Of a stretch of DNA of 64,000 nucleotides, positions 36,001 to 45,726 are shown piece by piece. How positions within the stretch are numbered: the first letter of the stretch is position 1; each line of letters begins with the position of its first letter. The notes under the pieces were generated by a model. It was given only the letters and a program-made list of their open reading frames with translations, was not told where the DNA came from and did not search any database. Both the position numbers and the translations under genes were made by a program. Source of the DNA: Lentisphaerae bacterium ADurb.Bin082. Its GTDB lineage: Bacteria > Verrucomicrobiota > Lentisphaeria > Oligosphaerales > Oligosphaeraceae. The stretch lies in NCBI GenBank assembly GCA_002070945.1, contig MWEG01000084.1, forward strand, positions 1 through 64,000. The letters run 5' to 3'.

Positions 36001-38156
36001 AGGAATACTTCAGCAACGAAGACACGGAATTTGCCTGGCTCGACTACTGCGCCTCCTTCAAGGCCATGTCCAACTGGGTGAAAAATGCCGCATCTCCCTT
36101 TGGTGATGGCGAAGGCGGAATTTCACTAGGCAGAGCCAAGAGCGATTATCATGCACGCTGGAGAGCCAGGCGGGACACTTGCGCCTCGCACTCCTTCCAG
36201 CATCAGGGTGGCGGAGATGTAAATCTCTACAAGCTCTTCCTTGAACAGGCCCATGCCCTCACCAAGGACAACGGCCGCATCGGCTTCATCGTCCCCAGCG
36301 GCATTTACAGCGACGCCGGAACCCGGCAGCTGCGCGAACTCTTCCTCAAACAATGCAACTGGGAATGGCTCTTCTCCTTCGAAAATAGAAGCAAAATCTT
36401 CGATATTGATTCGCGCTTCAAATTCAACGCCCTGGTCATCCGCAAAGGCGGCACGACTGAAAAGCTGAATGCCGCTTTTATGCGGCAGAATATCAACGAC
36501 TGGGAAAATGCCGAGGCGCACAGTACGGAATATCCGGTCAGTCAAATCAAGCGCTTCAGCCCGGAATCCCTGTCCCTGCTGGAAATCAAGTCCGCTAAAG
36601 ACCTGGAAATCCTGGGACGTATTTATGAAAACTCAATCCTCGTTGGAGACGAATCCGAAGACGGCTGGAAAATACAGTTTAGCAGTGAGTTCCACATGAC
36701 AGGCGACTCCGCCCTGTTTCCCCCACAAGACGTATGGTCCTCCTGGGGTTATCGTGCTGACGAGTACAGCCGCTGGATCAAGGGAGATTGGCGGCCTATC
36801 GAGGACTTGTACGCCTTGCCTGATGTTGCGCCCTTTGTCCAGCCGTCCACCGTGATCGCCCAACCACCCTACGACACCTTGCGCGTCAAACGTTGCCATA
36901 TTCCCGCCGGAATCATCCTCTCCCGGGATTGCACCCAGTGGCTGCGGTACGACGAAATCCCCAACGTCGTCTTCACCGAAGCCAATGGCAAGCCCATAAC
37001 GAAAAAAATCGGCACCGGCAAAAACGCCGAATTCGTCGAAATCGAAGGCAAGGCAATTGCTATTCCCCTTTACCAAGGACGCATGATTGCACATTTTGAC
37101 CATAGTTATAGGGCTTGGGTGTCAGGAGTCGGCATCCGCGCCCAATGGGATGACGTGCCAATGGAACGCAAGGATGTTGTCCCCAACTACCTGATGGGAC
37201 TTGGTGTGGCAAACGCTTTCGGCGGGCAACAGTTCAAAACCGTTTTTCGCGCCATAACAAATTCAACAAACCAACGGACGTTATTTGCGGCACTGTTATC
37301 AGGTTCAGCTTGTGGCAACAAACTCCTTGTGATAAACACGCACAGAATAACGTCCCTAAAATTCATCACCCTACTTCTCAATTCATTCAGTTTTGATTGG
37401 GTTGTTCGCTTCCGTCTTGCTGGTATTGAGTTAAGTCAGTTTATCATGCGTGAATGTCCCCTTGTCAAGCCCAAAGACATGGAGTGTTTACGCGACATTG
37501 CCGAAAGGCTGAACAATAATCATAGGGTGTATTGCAGTGAAAGCACAGAAAAGCTTTCGTTTGCCTTAACCGTGGCCGAAAAACTCCGCCTGATGGTCAT
37601 TTCCGATGCGGTTATCGCCAAGTTGTATGGACTCACATTTGACGAGTTCAAGTTGGTTTTCGACGAATGCGACTATCCCTTAGAATGGCTGAGCAAAAAA
37701 GGCTTTACTGCTAAATTAGCTCCCAAGGGCTTCTGGCGTGTTGACCGTGAGTTATTTCCAGAATCACGTCAGACGGTATTGAGTCTGGTTGCGTTCCGTG
37801 ATTTAGAGGCGTGCATTGAGCGCTGTGGTGGTGATCGTGATACTGGCATCCAGGCATTTTTATCCCAGAATGACGGTGAGGGCTGGATGTTGCCTGAAAC
37901 ATTGTGTCTTGCGGACTATGGCCTGGGGCACGATGAACGGGCGCAACTTCCCCAACCGGTTGCAGACCAGCTCGGCCCGCGTTTTTATGATTGGCAATTG
38001 GCGCAAAGTCAGGACGAGTTCCGAGCCGAATGTCGGATACACGCGCAAAACCTTCGCAACTTAGAGACGTCTGGTTACGTTGCAGCATCAGCACAACCCG
38101 CCAAGGGAGGTTCTATGGTGTGCGAAGCAAAAGGCCAACTGACCTTCGATTTCTGA
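33021..38156 (+). CDS. drmMI: Eco57I/PglX-type adenine-specific DNA methyltransferase, DISARM DrmMI-like
   Basis: A 1711-residue protein. The SAM motif VCDPACGSGSFLLAAL is near residue 650 and the catalytic DAILGNPPWD near 960, in the order of N6-adenine gamma-class enzymes of the Eco57I/PglX group. The N-terminal 200 residues resemble the accessory or nuclease-like head of these proteins, but no clear ExK nuclease motif is visible. Residues about 480-540 form a run of almost only Asp, Glu, Ala and Asn. The C-terminal third should contain the target-recognition part; from about 37080 the G+C falls to near 40%, unlike the 60% before it. It is the middle gene of the three-gene unit and would mark host DNA as self. 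Confidence 0.8.
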   Translation: MTTNTTDSWWNSLRHEGLLLDRTRLDELCGEKSAMPRFGLLENLRLKWMAQDGSSEKIRELLVLVIENISGYFGQHFTAHKTSIPAEWICKGFGKETIRPDWLYTSKNQPVLPVFIDNESSRSRSLGIGRGRNVYAKVLRWLRHCKLHLALLTNGSQWRIVYAGMDHDAFTEWETEQWFAGGEASAELGGFLALLRPELWLGKPSKLLLAVQASRQGQNDLSSVMGERVRHAVEMLIREHGAALNEKLPEVNSKDIYMAGVRMVMRLVVAFFAESREGLLPKSNAIYNKNYSLASLIYELKRQQGQRSAMSERYHAWPRLLALLRLIYTGSGHEAMPVPTYGGQLFAPGQEDAANPVSQVMALFENEYRSRPLMSDLKVADLLAMLAENRVRIRQGHAFTTVPMPIDFSSLGNEYIGLLFESLLNFELKYAEADNPIVFLNIGDQPALPLPALEDMSNAEIKDLFKTLKKQAAQAKKTASDDDSEEDAYREDDADNENADAEEDSESEEEENAEEGEAEAEDEDNAEEAEDANEDEDVTATVRQRARSWAERAAKLIGLVRNPRTITQDSALRYEQDLQREAKRLLFKTVEPGEWYLVRWGGTRKGSGTFYTKPQLAVPTVMRTLRPLAFTQNSGGEWQPKKPRDIISIKVCDPACGSGSFLLAALRFLTDALYESIQVHCDLENWNGQSLDAIIWGDDASENLSAQQLPCRPDEDDFEPRLKAILRRYVVERCIYGVDLDPVAIELCRLALWIETLDRELPMTFLDHKIKCGNSLVGAWSDQFMHYPLAAWSREGGDKGHKDGVHHVNNTWTADIKALLNQAKADITDILDGTLEFMQPLNHEQVTSELKENLKSMSALHGININDIAERTRQYAAMRQNPNFIDLKDAFDMWCAIWFWPGEHLNHAPLPNDFALERLDQNILEIIRNVAEQNRFFHWELEFPDVFNEQTFGFDAILGNPPWDIAKPKSQEFFSMHDPLYRAYGKQRAIAKQKEYFSNEDTEFAWLDYCASFKAMSNWVKNAASPFGDGEGGISLGRAKSDYHARWRARRDTCASHSFQHQGGGDVNLYKLFLEQAHALTKDNGRIGFIVPSGIYSDAGTRQLRELFLKQCNWEWLFSFENRSKIFDIDSRFKFNALVIRKGGTTEKLNAAFMRQNINDWENAEAHSTEYPVSQIKRFSPESLSLLEIKSAKDLEILGRIYENSILVGDESEDGWKIQFSSEFHMTGDSALFPPQDVWSSWGYRADEYSRWIKGDWRPIEDLYALPDVAPFVQPSTVIAQPPYDTLRVKRCHIPAGIILSRDCTQWLRYDEIPNVVFTEANGKPITKKIGTGKNAEFVEIEGKAIAIPLYQGRMIAHFDHSYRAWVSGVGIRAQWDDVPMERKDVVPNYLMGLGVANAFGGQQFKTVFRAITNSTNQRTLFAALLSGSACGNKLLVINTHRITSLKFITLLLNSFSFDWVVRFRLAGIELSQFIMRECPLVKPKDMECLRDIAERLNNNHRVYCSESTEKLSFALTVAEKLRLMVISDAVIAKLYGLTFDEFKLVFDECDYPLEWLSKKGFTAKLAPKGFWRVDRELFPESRQTVLSLVAFRDLEACIERCGGDRDTGIQAFLSQNDGEGWMLPETLCLADYGLGHDERAQLPQPVADQLGPRFYDWQLAQSQDEFRAECRIHAQNLRNLETSGYVAASAQPAKGGSMVCEAKGQLTFDF

Positions 38157-38209
38157 GTCCTTGGACAAGCACCGCAGCGGGCGATTATTCCAATTGACTG
38201 GGAGCGAAC

Positions 38210-41200
38210 ATGGCACTAAACCCCCTAGCATTTTCTGAGACAGTCATCGGCAACTTTCTGAAGTACCAGATGACAGCGTATCCCTTCCAGGATCAGCGCC
38301 TGAATGAGCAGATGAAGAACTTGCTGCGCTTGGATCATGTTCGCCAGTCGCCTCTGCTCAAAGGGCCATACGTGAGCTTATCCCAGACTTTTGCCATGGG
38401 CTGCGCGGTATCACAGCTGGTCAAGGACGACTGCCTGCATCCTCATTTGTCCCAGCTGACGCCCTTCCCTAACGTGTATGCACACCAAGAAGAGGCCATT
38501 CGCACCATTGCCAAAGGACACACCACCCTGATCAGCACCGGCACAGGCTCCGGCAAAAGCGAATGTTTCCTGTATCCAGCCATCAGCCAGGCGCTCAAAC
38601 TCAAGGACACCAATGCCTCGGCCGGAATTTCCACCGTCATTGTCTATCCGATGAACGCCCTGGCGGAAGACCAGCTGAACCGTCTGCGGGAATTGCTGGC
38701 AGGCAGCGGCATCACCTTCGGCATCTACGTCGGCAAGACACCGGACAAGGAGGCGGAAGTATCCGGGCATCGCATGGCACCAGGCAGTTCCCGCGCCGAT
38801 TACAGGCAGCAAATTGAGCACGATAAAAAAGAAAAGCGCATAGAGACCATCCACCCCTGCGAGGAAGTATGCTCCCGGGAAATGATGCGCCAAAATGGCA
38901 GTCAACCGCGTATTCTGCTCACTAACGTCAAGCAGCTGGAACTGCTTCTCACCCGGGGCACTGATGCAGAAATGTTCAGGAACGCAACCCTGGACTACCT
39001 CGTCTTTGACGAAGCCCATACCTTTGCCGGCATCATGGGTTCGGAAAGCGCCTGCCTGGTAAGACGCCTGAAAGCGTTCTGCAACACCCAAAACCACAGC
39101 ACCTGCATTGCCACCTCGGCGACTATCGTGGACAAGGATAATCCCGATGCAGCCAGGGACTTCGCCGCACGCTTCTTCGGCGATGACAAGGCCAATGTGC
39201 GCTGCATCACCGAGCAATATCAACTGGACGCCTGGAAACCAAGCGGCGCAATGCCGGCTGAACCCGCCAATCCCAGCGCCTTGCTCCAACAATGCCTGCA
39301 AGCCGTGGAAAAGGAGGACAACGACGACGATTTGGCGCGACTTTACTTCTCGCTTGCCGGGCGGAACGTGAAAAGCACCTTGCACGACGCTCTTCTTGCC
39401 AATCCACTGGCACAGCTGCTATCCGAACAATTGCGTCGCCCTGCGGATTTGGCATCGCTGGCCGCTGCTTTGACTGCTCTTGTCAGCCGCACGGTCACCG
39501 AGTCCGAACTGATGACTTACCTGGTTCTTGGCGCAGCAGCCAGTAAGGATGGCCGAGCCGTGTTTCGACCAGTGGTGCACGCCTTTATCCGTGGCATTCC
39601 CGGCGGGGTGGTGACCTTCCCCAGCAGCGATGATATTCCCAAATTGTGGCTGAGCGGCGAAGATGAGAAACAAGCCAACCCAGACGAGGAATTCTTCCCA
39701 TTGCGGATTTTCACCTGCACGACCTGCGGGCAACACTATTTCATCCATTACGTCAAAGACTACGTTTTCACCAAAACCAAGCCGCAGGGAGGCGATATCT
39801 GCGAAGACGAAACCCGCTACTGGGAAAAGTTGGCCCCGGAGAACGACGGCCAGCGCGTCATCTTGGTGGATAGACTGATCTCACAGGACGATGATGACGA
39901 TGACGAGCCAAGCAGCGCCCGCATAGTCAATGTCTGGTTTTGTCGCCGCTGCGGCACGCTGCACGACCGTGAAAGTGCCAGGTGCAAGCACTGCTCAGGA
40001 ACACAGCCCATGGTCAAGTTATACGCAGTGCGTCAAAGCGAAAAGAATCCAGGCTGCCTGGGTTCCTGCCTTTCCTGCAACTCCAAGGGCGGCGGCTACC
40101 GTCACAAGGAACCCATCCGGGAAGTCCGCGCCGTCAATGTGGCTGACGTGCACGTCCTAGCGCAGGAAATCATTCAACACGCAGACCGCAAACGCCTCCT
40201 GCTCTTTGCCGATAACCGGCAGGACGCGGCTTTCCAGGCAGGCTGGATGAAGGACCATGCCAGGCGATTCCGCATCGCCGCCATCATCGACGATATCCTC
40301 GAAAAGCACAGTAATATCACCGTCGGTGACCTGGTGCTGAAACTCTGCAACTATTTTGATGATAACGAGGAATACTCCAAAGCCTTACTAACCGAAGTCT
40401 GGAATCAGGCCGACAAAAAGAAAGAACCTGTGGCACATGCAAAAGAACGCCGTAAATACCTGACCATCCAAGTAATGCGAGAAGTATGCCTGGGAACGCG
40501 CAAGCGCGTTGGCCTGGAGTCCTGGGGGCGCTTGCAAGTCAGCTACGACGGCATCCAGGAGACAGCCCCGCAAATGCTGGCACTAGCGCGTAAATACCGC
40601 TTAGCTCCAGTTGAGCTATTCGCGGGCATCGTGGGCTTGCTGGACTATCTGCGCTGGAAGAACCTGGTCTATGTTCAGGAGTACAATCTGAACAACAAGT
40701 TTTTCGGCCCCGGCGACCAGCTGATTGAGCGTGGCTACCTGATTAATCCACCCAATCCGCAAGGCTGCAAGTTCACTCTGGAAAGCAATGACGACGCTAG
40801 GAGGATGATTGTCTTCAGCAAAGAGCGAGAGCAGATTTTCTCCACCGTGTTCCAGAAATGGGGCATTGCACCAGAGAAAATAAATACTTTCAAAGCCGAT
40901 GTCTGGAACCTGATGCAGAACACTAAAATCCTCGTCCCGGTCAAGCTACTTGGGCAAAAAGGCAATCCCCTGCCCCGTTGCAGCGGACTCTATCAGCTGG
41001 ACTTGACCAAGCTGCGCCTGAATTCCCATACAGGCTACTATAAATGCCGTCATTGCAGCCGCAAAACCTTGCACAAAACGCCCTATGGCCGCTGCCTGGC
41101 CTGGCGCTGCCAGGGCGAGCTCGAATATGTCGCCGAACCTCCAGACAGCTATGACCTCCACGTCTTGGAAGAAGGCTACGCCCTGATACGACCGGAAGAG

Positions 41201-43609
41201 CACACCGCCATGGTGCCGCACGAGCGGCGGGAGTATATCGAAAACTGCTTCAAGAGCGACAGCGACAACCAGGTCAACACCCTGGTTTGCACCCCTACAC
41301 TTGAGCTGGGCGTGGACATCGGCGGGCTGGATTGCACTCTGATGCGCAATGTCCCGCCATCGCCCGCGAATTACTGGCAGCGAGTCGGCCGTGCAGGGCG
41401 ACGCAATCGCATGGCAGTGAACATCACCTATTGCCGCCCGACTTCCTACGACAAGGCCTATTACGAAGACCCGCTGAAGATGCTGGAAGGACGCATTGAC
41501 CCGCCTGCCTTTAACCTGCGCAACGGCAATCTGATCGAAAAGCACGTCCACGCCCTGCTATTGACTGCCACCAACCAGCTGATCTATGGTGACAAACTCC
41601 CTCCAGAAGAACAACACCAACTGAAAGAGGCCAGGGACTTGACCTTCCCGCCCCGAATTGACCAATATCTTTTTGACCATAATCGCAATATGCGCCATAA
41701 ACCATACGAGTTCAATGAGTTCTCACAATGGCTGCATAAATACCAAGAACATTTTCACGCGACAGTGATCGGCGTCTTCAGCTCCGCCTGGCCAGAAAAC
41801 GACGCCGAGGTGGTGACGCCGGAGATTCTGACAGCACTAATCCAGGACGCGCCCGGTAAAATGGAAGAGGTCGCCAAACGCCTGTTCAGACGCTTGCAGT
41901 GGGCTAATCGCGAAATCAAACGCCTGGAGAAGCAGAAAGGCCCGAAAGGAACCTTTGATAATAATGAAGACAAGGCGCATTGGCGGCGTTGCGACAACCT
42001 GATCCAAAAATTCAAGGGACTGGGCAGATTCAGGAAAAGACGATCCAAAGACCTAAACGACGACATTTCCACCTACGGTGTCCTAGCTTCAGAAGGCTTC
42101 CTGCCCGGATACGGCCTGGACACAGGAAGCATCTGCGCCAGCGGTGAAATGCCGAGCAACGCTGGCGGCTATCCCATTTATCTGCCCAGGCCGACGACGA
42201 TGGCATTGCGCGAGTATGTGCCAGGCAACTTGCTATACGCCAATGGCCAGAAATTCGTGCCGCGCCAATACTTGCTCACTACCGGCGAAGAGGTGCAGGA
42301 AAGGCCGACTATTGCCGTGGACAAGGACAAAGAGGCTATCATGGAATTGCCAGCAGGTTCCCCGCCACCATCCGGTGACATGGAACTCTTGCAGGCGATT
42401 TACATCTGCGACGTGGAATTGATGCATGAGCAATTGATTTCCGATGACGAGGAAAACCGCTTCCAGATGCCGATTATGCACTATGCGATTGAAAAAAACA
42501 AACACAACGGCGGCACGATGTACTCCTGGGGGCCGGCGACGCTGCAATGGCGAAAAAATGTCCACTTCCGCATGTTCAATGTCGGGACGCCCGGGGCGAC
42601 GGATGACCAATTCGGCTATTTGGTCTGCCAAATTTGCGGTCACAGCATCTCTCCGCTGAGCAGCAAGAAGGCCATAGAGAAGTTTGCGAAGGGACACGAG
42701 GAACGCTGCGGGACAAGGCCGCAATACGTCGGCTTCTACGCTGATGTGATGGTGGATTGCCTGAAGCTGGCTGATTGCGCTGACCGTACAGTCGCCTACA
42801 GCCTGATGGAGGCTCTGCGCCTTGGCGCCGCTCACGTGCTGGACATGCATCTGGACGACTTGCAGGTTATGGTCATCGGCCGCTACGACAGCGACACTGT
42901 CGATGCCTATCTCTGGGACCCCATGCCCGGAGGCTCAGGCATTCTGAATCAAATCCTCGAGAATCCAGACCGCATCTGCGAAACCGCACTCGAACTCCTG
43001 GACGGTTGCAGTTCCAACTGCGAAAAATCCTGCATAGATTGCTTACAAAATTTCCGCAATGCGTTCTATCATCGTTACCTGGACAGACATAGCGCCATGA
43101 GCTTGTTGCGCGAGCGCCTGGGGACCTTGCGAGAAATCCAAATCATCCCAGCCACTACCCATACCTCGGAGGGGACAACGCCTGATAGCGCCATGCCCAC
43201 CAATAACGCCGAACAACGCCTCAAACTTCTCATGGAAAAGGCCGGCTTGCTCGAAGGTGAGTGGCAACACCAAATCCGCTTCAAGACTAAAATCGAAAGC
43301 CTGGGCTTTGGTAGCACAACTCCAGATGTCTTTTTTGCCCCGGATGACGATGAAGATGCAAACGACCGTGGCTGCTGCGTTTACCTAGATGGTATGAGCG
43401 CCGGAATACACGGCAATCCGGAAACACAAGCCAAAGACAAGGCCATCCGCGCAAAACTACGCTCGGAGGGATACCAAGTGGTGGAAATAACCGTCCACGA
43501 CCTGCATGACAAAGAGGCCATGCGCTCACATTTCAGCAAAATCGCCAGATATGTCGTCGGCAGAGATTTCTCCAGAAAGATCAAAGACGACCCGAGCTGG
43601 TTCCAATGA
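38210..43609 (+). CDS. Giant DEAD/DEAH helicase with DUF1998 region and Vsr/DUF559-like tail; candidate fused DrmA-DrmB
   Basis: A 1799-residue protein with GGGAG upstream of its ATG. The N-terminal helicase lobe has STGTGSGKSE near 108 and VFDEAH near 265. The second lobe has CTPTLELGVDIGG near 1027 and YWQRVGRAGRR near 1055, as in MrfA/YprA-type helicases. Between the lobes are several Cys pairs (CTTCGQ, FCRRCG, CKHC, KCRHC). The DUF1998 region (about 1480-1640) ends with GCSSNCEKSCIDCLQNFRN. The last 120 residues, with STTPDVFFAP, VYLDG and KDKAIRAKLRSEGYQVV, resemble the Vsr/DUF559 endonuclease fold. In DISARM the helicase and DUF1998 parts are separate proteins (DrmA, DrmB). DruE of Druantia and MrfA are fused relatives and are alternative assignments. 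Confidence 0.75.
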   Translation: MALNPLAFSETVIGNFLKYQMTAYPFQDQRLNEQMKNLLRLDHVRQSPLLKGPYVSLSQTFAMGCAVSQLVKDDCLHPHLSQLTPFPNVYAHQEEAIRTIAKGHTTLISTGTGSGKSECFLYPAISQALKLKDTNASAGISTVIVYPMNALAEDQLNRLRELLAGSGITFGIYVGKTPDKEAEVSGHRMAPGSSRADYRQQIEHDKKEKRIETIHPCEEVCSREMMRQNGSQPRILLTNVKQLELLLTRGTDAEMFRNATLDYLVFDEAHTFAGIMGSESACLVRRLKAFCNTQNHSTCIATSATIVDKDNPDAARDFAARFFGDDKANVRCITEQYQLDAWKPSGAMPAEPANPSALLQQCLQAVEKEDNDDDLARLYFSLAGRNVKSTLHDALLANPLAQLLSEQLRRPADLASLAAALTALVSRTVTESELMTYLVLGAAASKDGRAVFRPVVHAFIRGIPGGVVTFPSSDDIPKLWLSGEDEKQANPDEEFFPLRIFTCTTCGQHYFIHYVKDYVFTKTKPQGGDICEDETRYWEKLAPENDGQRVILVDRLISQDDDDDDEPSSARIVNVWFCRRCGTLHDRESARCKHCSGTQPMVKLYAVRQSEKNPGCLGSCLSCNSKGGGYRHKEPIREVRAVNVADVHVLAQEIIQHADRKRLLLFADNRQDAAFQAGWMKDHARRFRIAAIIDDILEKHSNITVGDLVLKLCNYFDDNEEYSKALLTEVWNQADKKKEPVAHAKERRKYLTIQVMREVCLGTRKRVGLESWGRLQVSYDGIQETAPQMLALARKYRLAPVELFAGIVGLLDYLRWKNLVYVQEYNLNNKFFGPGDQLIERGYLINPPNPQGCKFTLESNDDARRMIVFSKEREQIFSTVFQKWGIAPEKINTFKADVWNLMQNTKILVPVKLLGQKGNPLPRCSGLYQLDLTKLRLNSHTGYYKCRHCSRKTLHKTPYGRCLAWRCQGELEYVAEPPDSYDLHVLEEGYALIRPEEHTAMVPHERREYIENCFKSDSDNQVNTLVCTPTLELGVDIGGLDCTLMRNVPPSPANYWQRVGRAGRRNRMAVNITYCRPTSYDKAYYEDPLKMLEGRIDPPAFNLRNGNLIEKHVHALLLTATNQLIYGDKLPPEEQHQLKEARDLTFPPRIDQYLFDHNRNMRHKPYEFNEFSQWLHKYQEHFHATVIGVFSSAWPENDAEVVTPEILTALIQDAPGKMEEVAKRLFRRLQWANREIKRLEKQKGPKGTFDNNEDKAHWRRCDNLIQKFKGLGRFRKRRSKDLNDDISTYGVLASEGFLPGYGLDTGSICASGEMPSNAGGYPIYLPRPTTMALREYVPGNLLYANGQKFVPRQYLLTTGEEVQERPTIAVDKDKEAIMELPAGSPPPSGDMELLQAIYICDVELMHEQLISDDEENRFQMPIMHYAIEKNKHNGGTMYSWGPATLQWRKNVHFRMFNVGTPGATDDQFGYLVCQICGHSISPLSSKKAIEKFAKGHEERCGTRPQYVGFYADVMVDCLKLADCADRTVAYSLMEALRLGAAHVLDMHLDDLQVMVIGRYDSDTVDAYLWDPMPGGSGILNQILENPDRICETALELLDGCSSNCEKSCIDCLQNFRNAFYHRYLDRHSAMSLLRERLGTLREIQIIPATTHTSEGTTPDSAMPTNNAEQRLKLLMEKAGLLEGEWQHQIRFKTKIESLGFGSTTPDVFFAPDDDEDANDRGCCVYLDGMSAGIHGNPETQAKDKAIRAKLRSEGYQVVEITVHDLHDKEAMRSHFSKIARYVVGRDFSRKIKDDPSWFQ

Positions 43610-43660
43610 ACCTAAAAAAGCAGTTGAATTTTGGGCATGGATTGGTCAGCGTTTATGTGT

Positions 43661-43675
43661 CGCCCTTTCAGGGCG
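43661..43675. terminator. Small hairpin downstream of the helicase gene
   Basis: CGCCCT, loop TTC, AGGGCG, 52 bp past the helicase stop. The stem extends by one T-A pair; no T-tract follows, so termination is only possible. Confidence 0.35.
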
Positions 43676-43764
43676 AGACATAAGCCTGGACTACATACGA
43701 CAGCCTGAATGCCTGCAAGTGTTCATCAGTAGAGTAACTCCGGGGGTTGCCCGGAGTCCTCGTC

Positions 43765-43797
43765 GAACCGTGCGTACAGATTTCCAGTACACGGCTC
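43765..43797 (-). ncRNA. Group II intron domain V
   Basis: On the minus strand it reads GAGCCGTGTACTGGAAATC and continues to GCACGGTTC. This is the 33-34-nt catalytic hairpin with the GAGCCGT/ACGGTTC stem and a GAAA tetraloop. Confidence 0.85.
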
Positions 43798-43855
43798 TCC
43801 CTACGTTCTCGGTGCAAGACATTATACGGTGCAATCAGCGATGCTCATTTGGATG

Positions 43856-45145
43856 TTACAATGGTTTCCATCCCAGACGATGAAGCCCTTGATAGAGGCT
43901 CTCACCGCCCTTCAGCGGTTTGCATTTTCGCTGACTGCGGTTCCGGAGAAAGCCCTTGAATCGACGCAGGACGAACCAGTTAAGGTCTCGGAAGCACTTG
44001 CGCGGGTAGCCGAAATCAAAGTATTGCTTCCAGCCACTGCTGAGCCGATTGACTTGCTCCAGCGTGTCCCTCATCGACTTCCTGTACCCGCTTCCTGTGA
44101 GTGTCCGGACTTTGTCCTTGAAGCGCTCAACAGGCTTGCTGGCCGGAAAGAGATTCAGGTATCGCCGATTCCGTCCATATCTGTCCCAGTCGTACCGCAT
44201 GGTGAACCCGAGGAAGTTCAGGCTTTCGCCTGTTCCTTTCATCCGTACGATTCTTGTCTTCTCCCGATTGATTGTCAATCCCAGTTCGCCCTCCAGACGC
44301 ATTTCGAGCCATTCCCTGATTCGTCCCCCCATGTATCGCGCCATGACCACGAAATCGTCCGCATAGCGGACGAGCCGGGCGTTGGCAAACCATCGCGGGG
44401 AGGCGGGGTCGTGTTCAAAGGCGCAATCCAGCTGGTGCAGGTAGATGTTCGCGAGCAGCGGCGAAAGTACGCCGCCCTGCGGAGTCCCCTTCTCGGGGCG
44501 CGTCCGCCGGGTGTGCCCGTTCTCGTCCTTTTCCTCGACCGTGCAGGTCAGCCACAGGCGAATCAGCCGGAGTACCGACTGGTCGGCGACCCGTCGCTCA
44601 ACCTGTGCCATCAACCGTTCATGGTCGATGGTGTCGAAGTAGCTGGACAAGTCCGCGTCATACACCTCTGTCCTTCCGGCACCGAGGTTCGACTGGATTT
44701 CCCTTATTGCATCGTGGGCGCGTCTGCCCGGGCGGAATCCATGCGAGCAGTCCTCGAAGTCTGCCTCGAAGATTGGCTCCAGAATCAGCTTGGCCGCCAT
44801 TTGGGCCACTCTGTCCCGGATGCATGGGATGCCCAGCGGGCGCATCTTCCCGTTTGCCTTGGGGATGTAAGTCCTCCTCACCGGTCGCGGACGGTAGGTT
44901 TTGGCGCGGAGGTCGTTCCCGAGTTGTTCGAGGAACCGACCCACGCCTCCGGGGGCGTTCTCGATGTCCGAGAACGTCAGCCCGTCACTGCCGGGTGCCC
45001 CGCCGTTCCGTTTGACAAACTTCCAGGCGGTTTCCAGCGTGTCAGCCCGATAGATGCGGTCATGGAGAGCGTAGAACCGGAATTGCGGCTCCCGCTTGGC
45101 CTTGCAGCCCAGTTTCCAGCGCAGAAGAGAGAGTTTCAGCGGCAT
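43856..45145 (-). CDS. ltrA: Group II intron reverse transcriptase/maturase
   Basis: A 429-residue protein; the ATG at 45145 is preferred over the frame opening at 45229. Reverse-transcriptase blocks are in order: [69 protein letters not shown] and the active-site [12 protein letters not shown]. The maturase (GIIM-type) domain is near the end, [20 protein letters not shown]. No HNH endonuclease domain follows, so retrohoming would use nicked or replicating DNA. The gene lies within the intron, upstream of domain V on the same strand. Confidence 0.92.
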   Translation of the reverse strand: MPLKLSLLRWKLGCKAKREPQFRFYALHDRIYRADTLETAWKFVKRNGGAPGSDGLTFSDIENAPGGVGRFLEQLGNDLRAKTYRPRPVRRTYIPKANGKMRPLGIPCIRDRVAQMAAKLILEPIFEADFEDCSHGFRPGRRAHDAIREIQSNLGAGRTEVYDADLSSYFDTIDHERLMAQVERRVADQSVLRLIRLWLTCTVEEKDENGHTRRTRPEKGTPQGGVLSPLLANIYLHQLDCAFEHDPASPRWFANARLVRYADDFVVMARYMGGRIREWLEMRLEGELGLTINREKTRIVRMKGTGESLNFLGFTMRYDWDRYGRNRRYLNLFPASKPVERFKDKVRTLTGSGYRKSMRDTLEQVNRLSSGWKQYFDFGYPRKCFRDLNWFVLRRFKGFLRNRSQRKCKPLKGGESLYQGLHRLGWKPL

Positions 45146-45726
45146 ACCGGGTTCTCTGCACCACTCCTGCCGTCTGTCCGTAGTGGAGTTTCTGCTCAAG
45201 CGGCACCCCCTTTTGCTGTGGAAACGCAACGTAGGCCAGGCTCCTTTGCTCCACGGGAGTTGCCCCGCTTCATCGCTACTATGAGCCTGTCCGACTGCCG
45301 CCGCCGCGGTATGCGCAGGTTATGGCTTCCCTGCGTTCCCTGTCCCGTTCCGACCGCCGAAACGGGACTGCGGAGCGGCTCTCCCGGATACCTTGCGTGT
45401 TCTGTCATCGCGCGCTCTCCCCAATCACCCCGGGCGTCTCGTCGGATGCTTGCGTTCGTTGCTTCTCCGACAATGGCAGGCTTCACCACATCTTGGGGGG
45501 ATAGCCGACGCCAACAGCGTAACGAGGCCGAAGCGGGTTCATTTGCATTAGGGCTCGCGACTTCGTTGTCAGGCGGATACCACCCGCCCTCGTCTGCCAC
45601 AAGGGCAGGCCGCCACGTTTCGCGTGCTTTGTCACCGCCGCACGCCGAGGCGCAACTACATGTTGAACGAACAATTAACATGTGCAGTACCTTTCAACTG
45701 CATAGAACACGCCGGCATAGCCGGCT

